64,000 nucleotides of DNA from Chitinispirillaceae bacterium (GTDB lineage: Bacteria > Fibrobacterota > Chitinivibrionia > Chitinivibrionales > Chitinispirillaceae). Position 1 is the first letter of the stretch; each line of letters opens with the position of its first letter. The notes beneath the pieces were generated by a model, which had not been told where the DNA came from, searched no databases, and saw only the letters and a program-made list of their open reading frames with translations. Below are positions 18,335 through 30,941 of the stretch, piece after piece. The translations under genes and the position numbers were made by a program. Location: the NCBI GenBank assembly GCA_016932075.1, contig JAFGDP010000010.1:59118-123117 (forward strand), given 5' to 3'.

Positions 18335-18505
18335 ATGGCCCATAAAATCACCGATGCATGCCTTGCCTGCGGCACCTGTGTTCCTGAATGTCCGGTCGAA
18401 GCGATCAGCGAAGGCGATCCCATTTACGTTATCGATGCCGCCAAATGCACCGACTGCGGTTCATGCGTCGCGGTCTGCCCGGCAGAAGCGATTACCAAGG
18501 CATGA
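18335..18505 (+). CDS. 2[4Fe-4S] ferredoxin
   Basis: A 56-aa protein with two complete CxxCxxCxxxCP motifs (CLACGTCVPECP and CTDCGSCVAVCP), the clostridial-type low-potential ferredoxin layout. AGGAGGT lies seven bases before the ATG. It carries electrons between anaerobic oxidoreductases; the partner is not evident. It is followed by an intrinsic terminator, so it is probably monocistronic. Confidence 0.95.
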   Translation: MAHKITDACLACGTCVPECPVEAISEGDPIYVIDAAKCTDCGSCVAVCPAEAITKA

Positions 18506-18542
18506 TAACAATTGCGGATCGCGGATTGGCGATTGCGGATTA

Positions 18543-18580
18543 GAAAAAAAGGCCCTTGTGGAAACGTGGGCTTTTTTATT
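18543..18580 (+). terminator. Intrinsic terminator after the ferredoxin gene
   Basis: An A-rich left arm ending AAAGGCCC and a right arm GGGC followed by six T, with a 14-base loop. Just upstream (18513-18541) are three copies of a short GCGGAT/GCGGATT word that also occurs in inverse form near 38760 and 38862. Confidence 0.65.
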
Positions 18581-18671
18581 GCCCGTCCACGGATTGAAAT
18601 TTGTGCTACGGAGCACGCCGGGTGCCGCGATGGAAACGGTCGGAACATGACGACGCGCTTATTAAGAAGAA

Positions 18672-20075
18672 ATGCGTATGCAAAGAGCGTTTGACTTTGA
18701 CGTCGCGATCCTCGGCAGCGGTCCGGGAGGATACGTTGCCGCCATCAGGTGCAGCCAGCATAATAAAAAAACCGCCATCATTGAAAAAGACCGGCTCGGC
18801 GGCGTTTGTTTAAACATCGGGTGTATCCCTTCCAAGGCCCTCATCCATCATGCCGCGCTCATGCGGGCCGCCCGTGCGCTCGAACCGGTGGGAGCGATGC
18901 TCGACCTCTCCGGATTTGACTACGCAAAAGTACATGCTGCGTCGCGGAGGGCTGCGGACAAGCTCTCGCGCGGCGTGGCCCACCTGCTCAAGAAAAACAA
19001 CGTCTCAATTATCAATGGCGCCGGGTGCCTGCTCTCCAATCATGAGCTGAGCATAAACGGCACCGTCACCATCACCGCCGAACATATTATCATTGCCACC
19101 GGCTCACGTCCGCGTGAGCTGGACGGTTTCGCGTTCGACGAAACGCAGGTGCTTTCCTCAAACGGCGGGCTTATGCTTGAGGCGCTGCCAAAAAAAATGA
19201 TCGTTATCGGCGGAGGCGCCATAGGCGTCGAGTTCACCTATATTATGAACGCGTTCGGGGTCGAGGTGCAGCTCGTGGAGATCATGGAGGAGCTGCTGCC
19301 TGGCGAAGACCGTGAAATCGCCGGCATCGTCAGAAATGCTTTTGTCAAACGGGGCGTATCGGTGCACACCGGAACACGGGCGCTTTCGCTCGAACGCGAC
19401 CGTAACGGCCTGACCGTTCTTCTGGAGAACAAGGAACGGGGGCGCTTTTCACTCTCTGCCGAAAAACTGCTCGTGGTCGTGGGCCGGACCCCCAACACCG
19501 ATACGATCGGCCTTGAAGCAGCGGGCGTCACTTTGGAAAACGGCTCCATCACGGTGGGCGATTATTACGAGACGTCGGTGTCCGGAATCTATGCCATCGG
19601 CGACGTTGTGGCTACGCCGTTCCTCGCGCATGTTGCCTCGAAAGAGGGTGAGATCGCCGCAGGGCACATCGCGGGCAGGAGTGATCAGCCGAAACGCATT
19701 GATCCTGACGCAATCCCCAGTGCGGCCTATTGCGAGCCAGAGGTTGCGAGCTTTGGTCTTACCAGAGCGGCGGCGGATAAGCGGGGCATCAGATGCGCTG
19801 AATCCCGTTTTCCGTTCAGGGCCAGCGGCAAGGCGGTGGCTATGGACGACACAAACGGATTTATCAAGCTGGTCCATGATCCGGAAGGCAGAACGCTTCT
19901 GGGAGCCCACTGCGTGGGTCCCCATGTCACGGAACTTGTTCACGAACTTCTGCTCCTCAAGACCGGCAACCTGCCGATTAGTGCGATCGCTGAAATGATA
20001 CACGCCCATCCCACACTTTCCGAGGCGGTTCTCGAGGTTGGCCGGATGGCTACAGGGCAGGCCCTTCATCTGTAA
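18672..20075 (+). CDS. lpd: Dihydrolipoyl dehydrogenase
   Basis: 467 aa FAD-dependent class I disulfide oxidoreductase. It shows GSGPGGYVAAIR (FAD dinucleotide fold), the redox-active pair in CLNIGCIPSK near residue 46-51, a second Rossmann motif GGGAIGVEF near 182, AIGDV near 315, and the C-terminal HAHPTLSEAV catalytic His/Glu. It regenerates lipoamide for pyruvate/2-oxoacid dehydrogenase or glycine cleavage; no partner subunits are in the window. It stands alone and converges with the HD-GYP gene. Confidence 0.93.
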   Translation: MRMQRAFDFDVAILGSGPGGYVAAIRCSQHNKKTAIIEKDRLGGVCLNIGCIPSKALIHHAALMRAARALEPVGAMLDLSGFDYAKVHAASRRAADKLSRGVAHLLKKNNVSIINGAGCLLSNHELSINGTVTITAEHIIIATGSRPRELDGFAFDETQVLSSNGGLMLEALPKKMIVIGGGAIGVEFTYIMNAFGVEVQLVEIMEELLPGEDREIAGIVRNAFVKRGVSVHTGTRALSLERDRNGLTVLLENKERGRFSLSAEKLLVVVGRTPNTDTIGLEAAGVTLENGSITVGDYYETSVSGIYAIGDVVATPFLAHVASKEGEIAAGHIAGRSDQPKRIDPDAIPSAAYCEPEVASFGLTRAAADKRGIRCAESRFPFRASGKAVAMDDTNGFIKLVHDPEGRTLLGAHCVGPHVTELVHELLLLKTGNLPISAIAEMIHAHPTLSEAVLEVGRMATGQALHL

Positions 20076-20111
20076 CCCGACATCCCCTGCTGTACTTCCG
20101 GAATCAGCGGC

Positions 20112-21185
20112 TCAGCTGTTCGTATCAAATATCTTCTCAAACATCGCGCCGACCTTTTCAAACGCGGCCAGGACACGGGGATCAAAGTGGTCCGGTTTTG
20201 TCCGGCCGTCACCGTGGGTAAGGATGTGGAAAGCTTTCGCATGGTCGAACGCTTCCTTGTAGGGCCGCTTGCTACGGAGCGCGTCATACTGGTCGCAGAT
20301 CATCGCAATCCTGCATTCGATGGGAATGTTCTCCCCGCGCACCGCCTGGGGGTAGCCGGTGCCGTCCCACCGCTCGTGATGCCCGAGCGCAATCGTTGCC
20401 GCCATGTTCAGGTACGCATTGCGAGAACCGGCTAGAATCTCATGGCCGATTTTCGTATGCTGTTTCATGGTTTCGAATTCGACCGCGGTCAGGCCGGACG
20501 GTTTGAGAAGCACTGAATCAGGAATGCCGATCTTTCCGATATCATGCATTGAACCTGCAACGGCAATGGTCTCCTTGAACCGTGTGTCCAGACCTAGTTG
20601 GGCAGAGAGCAGAAGCGCATACATGCCGATCCGCTTGACATGGTTCCCTGTCTCATCGTCACGGTATTCGGCAGCGGTCAGGAGCCGCTGGACCATTTCA
20701 CGGGTCGAAAGCTTTGCCCGTGCAACCTGCTCGTTGAACTGGTCGGTCTTCTTTCTCAGCTCGTCCGTTATGATCGACTGGTAGCGGACCTCTATCTGGG
20801 TCGCCTTGATATAGGTCGCAAGCCGTTTCATGAAACGGGAAAAGTAGTCCTCGTCAAACGGCTGTACAATCACCAGATCAAGGGCTCCTTTTTTTACCGC
20901 ATCAATGCCTAACTGTATCTGCTCCGCTCCGCACAGCGCAACAACCGGAACATGCGGAGCCATCTCCGTTATTTTTTTCTGCATCTCCACCCCGGAAACG
21001 GGCATAATACCGGACCCGAGAAGAACGATATCAATAGACACTTTCTTCAATGCTTCCACAACTTCAAGGCTTTCCTTACAGCGCAGGACCTTAAAGCCGT
21101 TCTTTCGAAGCGAGGTAGAAAGGGTTTCAATTGTTGTTGAATTGGGGTCTGCAACCAGGACCGTCATTTTCAGGTCAAGATTCAT
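20112..21185 (-). CDS. HD-GYP phosphodiesterase with degenerate receiver domain
   Basis: 357 aa. Residues 1-130 have a CheY-like fold but lack key phosphorylation residues: the segment [12 protein letters not shown] has Ser/Gly where the phosphoacceptor Asp should be, the acidic pair is reduced to one Asp (VADPN), and the Lys before PF is Gln (VQPFD). Residues about 155-350 are an intact HD-GYP domain: [21 protein letters not shown] stretch, [11 protein letters not shown], and [14 protein letters not shown]. The family hydrolyses cyclic di-GMP. It is likely controlled without phosphorylation (inference). A PilZ protein near 58 kb is a possible effector of the same signal. Confidence 0.9.
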   Translation of the reverse strand: MNLDLKMTVLVADPNSTTIETLSTSLRKNGFKVLRCKESLEVVEALKKVSIDIVLLGSGIMPVSGVEMQKKITEMAPHVPVVALCGAEQIQLGIDAVKKGALDLVIVQPFDEDYFSRFMKRLATYIKATQIEVRYQSIITDELRKKTDQFNEQVARAKLSTREMVQRLLTAAEYRDDETGNHVKRIGMYALLLSAQLGLDTRFKETIAVAGSMHDIGKIGIPDSVLLKPSGLTAVEFETMKQHTKIGHEILAGSRNAYLNMAATIALGHHERWDGTGYPQAVRGENIPIECRIAMICDQYDALRSKRPYKEAFDHAKAFHILTHGDGRTKPDHFDPRVLAAFEKVGAMFEKIFDTNS

Positions 21186-21421
21186 GCAGCCGGAACCGCC
21201 CTCCTAAAAAAGGACCTGTTTATTATATCATAAGGGCCTGGCGAAAAGGAATATTGCATGGCATAACACCGTGCCATGAATGCCCATTATTTCAATAAAA
21301 AAACCTCAGAGATTGTTGGTACAGGCTTATGGTCCGGGGTACCAAAGGCCTTCCCAGATAAAAAGGCCGTTGGTATACGGCTCAGCTATGGTTTTTCCTG
21401 AAAATCCGCACTTTTTCACCA

Positions 21422-21450
21422 TTGACTCTTTCTGATAAATAAAATATTTT
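21422..21450 (+). promoter_or_regulatory. Sigma-70-type promoter of carAB
   Basis: TTGACT (21422-21427), a 17-bp spacer and TATTTT (21445-21450) lie about 210 bases before the carA start. They predict an untranslated leader of about 200 bases. No gene was seen in the 473-base gap 21186-21658. Confidence 0.55.
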
Positions 21451-21550
21451 TGATGGCTGAAAACAGGATAACAATAATGGCATTCAATTTTTCATTAAAG
21501 CTTCCTTCCCGGGTTTTACCCATTACCATTTAGCAGATCATGCCAAAGGC

Positions 21551-21595
21551 GAGACTCTCCATCCCCTCTTTCTTCGTGAAAAGAGGAAAAGTCTC
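21551..21595 (+). promoter_or_regulatory. Structured carA leader hairpin
   Basis: GAGACT (21551-21556) pairs with AGTCTC (21590-21595), enclosing CCTCTTT (21565-21571) pairing with AAAGAGG (21580-21586) around a TTCG-containing loop. No T-run follows, so it is not a simple terminator. A role in pyrimidine or arginine control of carAB is only suggested by its place in the long leader. Confidence 0.4.
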
Positions 21596-21658
21596 CTTAC
21601 TAGCGTGCAACAAATTCGTGCCGGAAACACTTTCCCTGTATCCTGAAACGAGGAGCGT

Positions 21659-22762
21659 GTGAAAGGCTGCTTAGTTCTTGAAGATGGTAGCGTATTTGAG
21701 GGCGAGTCGTTCGGCGCGCCTGGAGAAGCGGTCGGCGAAGCGGTGTTCAATACGAGCATGACCGGGTACCAGGAGGTGCTTACCGATCCCAGCTATGCTT
21801 CCCAGATCGTTACCATGACCTACCCGCTCATCGGCAATTACGGGATTAATGAATCCGATATTGAATCATCGCGGGTCCAGGTATCCGGATTCGTGGTCAA
21901 GGAGGCATGCCCATATCCCTCAAATTTTACTAGCCGTAGAACGCTTGCCGACTACCTGAAACAATACCATATTGTCGGCATAGAGGGGGTGGACACGCGC
22001 GCGCTTACCCGGAAAATCCGGGTGCAGGGCGCCATGAAGGCGGTCATCTGTGCCGGGCCCAGGGCGCCCCGCGTCGACGATCTCGTCGACAAAGCGCGCG
22101 CATGGAAAGGGCTGGTCGGCGCGGACCTCGCCAAGACCGTGACCTGCAAAAAACCGTATGTCTGGAACACGACCCGGGGCAACCGGTCATTAAAGACCCG
22201 CTACAACGTCGTGGCCATGGATTTCGGCATCAAGTTCAACATCCTCCGGATCCTTGAATCCTTCTCCTGCCGGGTGACCGTGGTGCCGGCGCACTTCTCA
22301 GCAAAAGAGATCCTCGCATACAGGCCTGACGGCATATTCCTTTCGAACGGACCCGGCGATCCTGCCGCCGTAACCTATGCCATCGAAACGATCGGGCGGC
22401 TCATTGGGCAGAAACCGGTCTTCGGCATCTGTCTTGGCCACCAGCTCGTCGGGTGCGCACTTAGCGCAACAACGTACAAGCTCACATTCGGTCACCGGGG
22501 CGCCAACCATCCGGTGCGAAACGAAAAGACCGGAGCGATCGAGATCACGTCGCAGAACCACGGGTTCTGCGTTGACATCGAAAGCCTTAACAAAACGGGT
22601 GTTGCCATGACGCACGTGAACCTTAACGACGCCACCTGCGAGGGACTTGAAGACCAGAGCCGGAAGCTGTTCTGCGTCCAGTATCATCCGGAGGCATCGC
22701 CCGGGCCGCACGACAGCGGGTATCTGTTCGAGCGATTCGTGACCATGATGGAAAAGGGATGA
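21659..22762 (+). CDS. carA: Carbamoyl-phosphate synthase small subunit
   Basis: 367 aa from the GTG at 21659, supported by CGAGGAG upstream and the expected [10 protein letters not shown]-terminus. It hydrolyses glutamine and channels ammonia to CarB for pyrimidine and arginine synthesis. The N-terminal domain shows [14 protein letters not shown]. The class I amidotransferase domain shows SNGPGDP, nucleophile Cys in [10 protein letters not shown] near 260 and catalytic His in [12 protein letters not shown]. It is eight bases from carB. Confidence 0.96.
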   Translation: MKGCLVLEDGSVFEGESFGAPGEAVGEAVFNTSMTGYQEVLTDPSYASQIVTMTYPLIGNYGINESDIESSRVQVSGFVVKEACPYPSNFTSRRTLADYLKQYHIVGIEGVDTRALTRKIRVQGAMKAVICAGPRAPRVDDLVDKARAWKGLVGADLAKTVTCKKPYVWNTTRGNRSLKTRYNVVAMDFGIKFNILRILESFSCRVTVVPAHFSAKEILAYRPDGIFLSNGPGDPAAVTYAIETIGRLIGQKPVFGICLGHQLVGCALSATTYKLTFGHRGANHPVRNEKTGAIEITSQNHGFCVDIESLNKTGVAMTHVNLNDATCEGLEDQSRKLFCVQYHPEASPGPHDSGYLFERFVTMMEKG

Positions 22763-22769
22763 GCGGACC

Positions 22770-26048
<3,279 letters not shown>

Positions 26049-26050
26049 CA

Positions 26051-27574
26051 ATGATCGCACAGCAAGGATTTGACAACGAACGGTACCTTGCAGAACAAAC
26101 GGCCATGATTCTCGAACGCGTCCGGCGTTTCAACAACAAGCTCTATCTGGAGTTCGGCGGCAAGATCCTTTTTGACCTGCATGCCGCCCGGATCCTGCCG
26201 GGTTTTGACGCCAATGTCAAAATGCGGCTTCTCCAGGAATTGCAGAAACGCTCTCCGGTCGACGTCATTCTGACCATTTTCGCGGGAGATATCGAACGGA
26301 AAAAGATGCGCGCGGATTTCGGCATCACCTATGATGCCGACGCCCAGAAACAGATCGACGATTTCGCCGAATGGGGCGTGACGATCGGATCGGTGGTGAT
26401 CACCCGTTATGAAGACCAGCCCGCGGCAAACCTGTTCCGGAACAAGCTCGAACGACGCGGCGTCCGCGTGTATACGCACCGCAAGACCAAAGGGTATCCC
26501 ACGGACGTGGAGTGTATTGTCAGTGACGACGGGTACGGCGCAAATCCGCGGATCGAAACGTCTGCCCCGCTCTGCGTAGTCACCGGCCCGGGCCCGAACA
26601 GCGGCAAGCTCGCCACCTGCCTTTCGCAGCTCTATCACGATTACCGGCAGGGTATCCATTCCGGGTATGCGAAATTCGAGACATTTCCGATCTGGAACCT
26701 TCCGCTCAAACACCCGGTGAATGTTGCCTATGAGGCCGCAACGGCCGACATCCGCGACTTTAATTGTATCGATCATTTTCATCTCGAGGCGTATGGCGTG
26801 CAGACCGTCAATTACAACCGGGATGTCGAAGTATTTCCCGTCCTTAAACGCATTCTGCATAAAATCACGGGGTCAGACGGTTTATACCGGTCTCCGACCG
26901 ACATGGGCGTCAACTGCGCCGGTTTCGGCATTGTTAACGATAATGCCGTGCGCCAGGCATCAATCCAGGAAATCATCCGGCGCTACTACCGGTACGCCTG
27001 CGAGTATGCCATGGGGCTCGTCGACAAGGAGACGGTTGAGCGCGTCTCCCTCCTGCTGGAGGACCTGGGCATCAAGCATACCGACCGCCAGGTGGTCACG
27101 CATGCGTGCAACGCTGCCAGTGAAGCCCCGTCCAGGGGAAAGGGAAACGAAGGCATATTCTGCGGCGCGGCAATCGAGCTTCCCGGCGGCGAAATCGTGA
27201 CCGGAAAAAATTCCGAGCTCATGCACGCGGCCTCGGCGCTCGTGCTCAACACGGTAAAACAGCTTGCCGGCATTCCGGACCGGATCCCCCTTCTGCCGCC
27301 GGCCATCACCGAATCGCTTCAGCATCTCAAAAAAAATATCCTGATGGGCAGAAAAACCAGCCTTGATCTTGAAGAGACGCTGATCGCACTGAGCATCAGC
27401 GCCACGTCGAATCCGGCGGCTGCCGAGGCCATGGAGAAGCTCAAATTGCTGCGCGGGTGCGAAGTGCACCTGACGCACATGCCCACGCCGGGCGATGAGG
27501 CCGGGTTGCGGAAGCTGGGGGTCAATCTGACGAGCGAGCCTGAGTTTGCAAGCAAGTCTCTGTTTATAAGTTGA
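26051..27574 (+). CDS. DUF1846 family protein
   Basis: 507 aa from the ATG at 26051, two bases after carB; the open frame extends upstream into carB but that part is not real. The protein begins with GFDNERYLAEQTAMILERV and contains LYLEFGGK, FAGDIERKKMRADFG, VTGPGPNSGKLATCLSQLY and SPTDMGVNC, matching the conserved DUF1846 family (about 500 aa). The GPNSGK segment looks like a nucleotide-binding loop. Function is unknown; coupling to carB and proximity to pyrG and purF suggest nucleotide-linked metabolism (inference). Confidence 0.88.
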   Translation: MIAQQGFDNERYLAEQTAMILERVRRFNNKLYLEFGGKILFDLHAARILPGFDANVKMRLLQELQKRSPVDVILTIFAGDIERKKMRADFGITYDADAQKQIDDFAEWGVTIGSVVITRYEDQPAANLFRNKLERRGVRVYTHRKTKGYPTDVECIVSDDGYGANPRIETSAPLCVVTGPGPNSGKLATCLSQLYHDYRQGIHSGYAKFETFPIWNLPLKHPVNVAYEAATADIRDFNCIDHFHLEAYGVQTVNYNRDVEVFPVLKRILHKITGSDGLYRSPTDMGVNCAGFGIVNDNAVRQASIQEIIRRYYRYACEYAMGLVDKETVERVSLLLEDLGIKHTDRQVVTHACNAASEAPSRGKGNEGIFCGAAIELPGGEIVTGKNSELMHAASALVLNTVKQLAGIPDRIPLLPPAITESLQHLKKNILMGRKTSLDLEETLIALSISATSNPAAAEAMEKLKLLRGCEVHLTHMPTPGDEAGLRKLGVNLTSEPEFASKSLFIS

Positions 27575-27639
27575 AAGCAAAGCGGCCGTGGTGGTCGTCT
27601 GTGCGATGAAAAGAAAAAATAGGACCGGCAGTTGTTTTT

Positions 27640-27803
27640 GTTTTCGCGTTAGGGGCGACGGAGGGTGGCGGCTGAAACGAAGTGAAGCCGCCAGTCTGGA
27701 CTGACTCAGGCGCGATAGCGCCGCAAGGCAGGCCGGACCGACCGGAGGATAGCCCGGAGAAGAACCGACCCCGGTCCCAAAGGAACCGGGGGAACGCCCA
27801 AAC
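27640..27803 (+). repeat. Structured dispersed repeat, copy A (upstream of pyrG)
   Basis: GC-rich, about 164 bases, beginning GTTTTCGCGTTAGG and ending GGGGAACGCCCAAAC. Internal hairpins include GGCGGCT...AGCCGCC, GGCGC-GATA-GCGCC and a 3' stem CCCCGGT.../...ACCGGGG. A second copy lies on the minus strand at 41453-41656 with the same ends but a different 3' stem sequence, so structure is kept while sequence changes. It ends 25 bases before the pyrG ATG in the same orientation. It fills most of the gap 27575-27827. Confidence 0.75.
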
Positions 27804-27827
27804 AAAGGAAAATCAGGAGCATTGACA

Positions 27828-29432
27828 ATGGCGAAATTTATCTTTGTCACCGGCGGCGTGGTCTCCTCACTGGGAAAGGGAATAACTGCCGCGTCAATCG
27901 GCCTTCTGCTCAAGTCGCGCGGGATTTCCGTGATACACCAGAAGTTCGACCCGTATCTCAATGTCGATCCAGGAACCATGAATCCCTACCAGCACGGCGA
28001 AGTCTACGTCACCGACGACGGCGCCGAAACCGATCTTGATCTGGGCCACTACGAACGTTTCACCGGGACCGTCACCAACCGAAACTGCAACTACACTTCC
28101 GGCCGTATCTACGATTCCATTATCAAAAAGGAGCGGCGGGGAGACTATCTCGGCGGCACGGTACAGGTGGTTCCGCATGTCACCGCTGAAATCTGCGCAT
28201 CAATCAGGTCCGTGGTAACGCCGGACATCGACGTGGTCATCTGTGAAATCGGCGGCACGGTCGGCGACATTGAAAGCCATCCCTTCCTTGAGGCGCTCCG
28301 GCTGTTCCGCATCAAGGAAGGCCGCAATAACTGTTTTTTCATCCACGTGACACTGGTCCCGTATCTTTCCAAGGCCGGCGAGGTAAAAACAAAGCCCACG
28401 CAGCACTCGGTCGGACGGCTGCGTGAAATCGGCATCATTCCGGATATGCTCGTGTGCAGGAGCCAGGTGAAGCTTGACAAAGACGTACGGAAAAAGATTT
28501 CCCTTTTCTGTAATGTCGACGAAGAGGCGGTCGTCGAGGCCCTCGATGTACAGAACACCATTTATGAAGTACCGCTCGAGTTCGCCTCGCAGGACATCGA
28601 CACGGTCATCATCGACTGCCTGGGACTGCGGGGAGGTCGCAGGAACCTGCGGCCTTGGCGGGAGTATGTGGACAAGGTGGTCGGCGCCGAAACCTCAGTC
28701 AGGATCGCCATCGTGGGCAAGTACAGCGAGCTGCTTGACGCCTATAAATCCATCCATGAGTCGCTCCAGCATGCGGGAGCGGCAAACAACGCCAAGGTGA
28801 CGATCGTAAGTGTGGCGGCCGAAGAGATCGAGCAGAAAGGCGCTGAGTGCGCCCTGGCCGGGATCGGCGGCATCCTGGTACCGGGCGGATTTGGCGGCCG
28901 CGGCGTGGAAGGCAAGATCCTGGCCGTCGCCTATGCGCGCGAAAACAACGTTCCCTACCTCGGTATCTGCTACGGCATGCACATGGCGGTCATCGAGTTT
29001 GCCCGCAACGTACTGGATCTTGAAAACGCTGATACCGCTGAAAACAATCCGGAAACCAGGCACCCGGTCATCCATTTGATGGAGGAACAGAAGCGGATCA
29101 TGAACCTGGGCGGCACCATGCGGCTCGGCGCGTTTCCCTGCGATCTTCGCAGGGGAACGCTCGTGCGCAAAATCTACGGCAGGGAGTCGATCAGCGAACG
29201 CCACCGTCACCGGTACGAGTTCAACAACGACTACCGCGACCGGTTCGAAGAGGCGGGCATGCTGCTCTCCGGCGTTTCGCCGAACGGTCTTCTCGTGGAA
29301 ATCGTGGAGCTCCGTAACCATCCGTGGTTTGTCGGTGTCCAGTTCCACCCTGAATTCAAATCGCGGCCGATCGATCCCCATCCGCTGTTTCGGGATTTCG
29401 TGGCCGCAAGCCAGAAGTGCGGAAGAGGATAA
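27828..29432 (+). CDS. pyrG: CTP synthase
   Basis: 534 aa from the ATG at 27828 with AGGAG eight bases upstream; an in-frame TTG two codons before is less likely. It aminates UTP to CTP using glutamine. The synthase domain shows [29 protein letters not shown] and HYERFTG. The amidotransferase domain has PGGFGGRG, nucleophile Cys in [13 protein letters not shown] near 380 and catalytic His/Glu in VQFHPEFKS. It follows the structured repeat, which would form its leader if transcription starts upstream. Confidence 0.97.
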   Translation: MAKFIFVTGGVVSSLGKGITAASIGLLLKSRGISVIHQKFDPYLNVDPGTMNPYQHGEVYVTDDGAETDLDLGHYERFTGTVTNRNCNYTSGRIYDSIIKKERRGDYLGGTVQVVPHVTAEICASIRSVVTPDIDVVICEIGGTVGDIESHPFLEALRLFRIKEGRNNCFFIHVTLVPYLSKAGEVKTKPTQHSVGRLREIGIIPDMLVCRSQVKLDKDVRKKISLFCNVDEEAVVEALDVQNTIYEVPLEFASQDIDTVIIDCLGLRGGRRNLRPWREYVDKVVGAETSVRIAIVGKYSELLDAYKSIHESLQHAGAANNAKVTIVSVAAEEIEQKGAECALAGIGGILVPGGFGGRGVEGKILAVAYARENNVPYLGICYGMHMAVIEFARNVLDLENADTAENNPETRHPVIHLMEEQKRIMNLGGTMRLGAFPCDLRRGTLVRKIYGRESISERHRHRYEFNNDYRDRFEEAGMLLSGVSPNGLLVEIVELRNHPWFVGVQFHPEFKSRPIDPHPLFRDFVAASQKCGRG

Positions 29433-29502
29433 GCGGATGAACCGTCACGTATTTTTACCATGAACAGCACGACGTACCGATGCATAGAAAAGGATTCCCT
29501 TC

Positions 29503-30930
29503 ATGGGCGGTTTTTTCGGCGTGATTGCACAGAACGACTGTGTCCTTGATCTTTTTTACGGGACCGACTATCACTGCCATCTCGGCACCCGTCGCGGCGG
29601 CATGGCGGTCTTGAACGGACAGGGGTACACGCGGATCATCCATGACATTACCAATGCGCAATTCCGCAGCAAGTTCGACGCCGACCTTGCGCAGATGTCC
29701 GGCCCATGCGGCATCGGGGTCATCAGCGACCATGAGGATCAGCCGTTGATCATCGGGTCACACCTCGGCACCTATGCGATCGTCACGGTCGGCGCCATAA
29801 AAAACGGGGACGCACTTGCCCGGAAAACCTTCAGCATGAAGGCAACCCATTTTTCCGAAATGAGCGGTGGCGAAATCAATCCGACCGAGCTGACGGCCAC
29901 CATAATCAACCAGGAGGATTCGTTCGAGGCCGGTATTGCCGCTGCCCAGGAGGCGATCGAGGGATCGTGCTCCATCCTCATTCTGGCAAGGAACAGGATC
30001 TACGCCGCACGGGACCGCCTCGGCCGCACACCGGTGATTATCGGTAAACGCGGGGATTCCCACTGCGTTTCACTCGAATCATGCGCGTTCACCAACCTGG
30101 GCTATGAAACCGTGTATGCGCTCGGTCCCGGCGAAATCGTACAGATTACCGAAAACGGGTTCGAGGTCAAAAAAGCGGCCGGGGAGGCGCTGCAGATCTG
30201 CTCCTTTCTCTGGATTTACTACGGGTATCCGGCCTCATCCTATGAAGGCATCAATGTGGAAAACGCGCGCTACCGCTGCGGCGCGGCCCTGGCAAAGGCC
30301 GACACCGTCCGGCCGGATTTTGCGGCCGGCATTCCCGACTCCGGCATTGCCCATGCGATCGGGTATGCCATCGAGGCGAAGGTTCCCTACAAGCGACCAT
30401 TTGTCAAATACAATCCGACCTGGGCGCGCAGCTTCATGCCGCAGGTCCAGAGCGTGCGCGACCTCGTGGCCCGCATGAAACTCATACCGATCCGCGAACT
30501 CACGCAGGGCGCGAGCGTCCTTTTTTGCGACGACTCGGTGGTGCGCGGCACGCAGCTTCGCGACACGTTCCAGCGGATTTTCGATTACGGCGCCCGGGAG
30601 ATCCATCTGCGTCCGGCGTGCCCGCCGCTCATTTACGGCTGCAAATTTCTCAACTTCTCCCGGTCGCGCGGCGAAATGGACCTTGCGGCGCGCAAGGCCA
30701 TCAAGGAGCTTGAAGGCGACGCCGACCCCGACTTCGAACGCTACCGCGACCCCTCGTCGGAACAGCACCGGCGCATGGTAGACGTGATCAGACGGAAAAT
30801 GGGGATCACCAGTCTCGTGTACCAGAAACTGCCGGCCATGGTCGAGGCCATCGGATTGCCCAAAGAAAGGCTCTGCACCTATTGCTGGGACGGCTGTGAA
30901 GGACCGTGCGCCGGCAGGAAAGCGACGTAA
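29503..30930 (+). CDS. Amidophosphoribosyltransferase-like paralogue lacking the catalytic cysteine
   Basis: 475 aa with the PurF domain order: N-terminal Ntn-type glutaminase fold (residues about 1-240) and C-terminal phosphoribosyltransferase. The true enzyme needs Cys at mature position 1; here the protein begins MGGFFGV, so no nucleophile is available. The PRPP loop is present (LFCDDSVVRGTQ). The C-terminus is Cys-bearing (RLCTYCWDGCEGPC), also seen in this subgroup. Similar MGGFFGV paralogues occur next to purF in other anaerobes. It precedes purF by 11 bases. It may bind PRPP or regulate PurF; this is inference. Confidence 0.85.
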   Translation: MGGFFGVIAQNDCVLDLFYGTDYHCHLGTRRGGMAVLNGQGYTRIIHDITNAQFRSKFDADLAQMSGPCGIGVISDHEDQPLIIGSHLGTYAIVTVGAIKNGDALARKTFSMKATHFSEMSGGEINPTELTATIINQEDSFEAGIAAAQEAIEGSCSILILARNRIYAARDRLGRTPVIIGKRGDSHCVSLESCAFTNLGYETVYALGPGEIVQITENGFEVKKAAGEALQICSFLWIYYGYPASSYEGINVENARYRCGAALAKADTVRPDFAAGIPDSGIAHAIGYAIEAKVPYKRPFVKYNPTWARSFMPQVQSVRDLVARMKLIPIRELTQGASVLFCDDSVVRGTQLRDTFQRIFDYGAREIHLRPACPPLIYGCKFLNFSRSRGEMDLAARKAIKELEGDADPDFERYRDPSSEQHRRMVDVIRRKMGITSLVYQKLPAMVEAIGLPKERLCTYCWDGCEGPCAGRKAT

Positions 30931-30941
30931 AGGATTACGCC

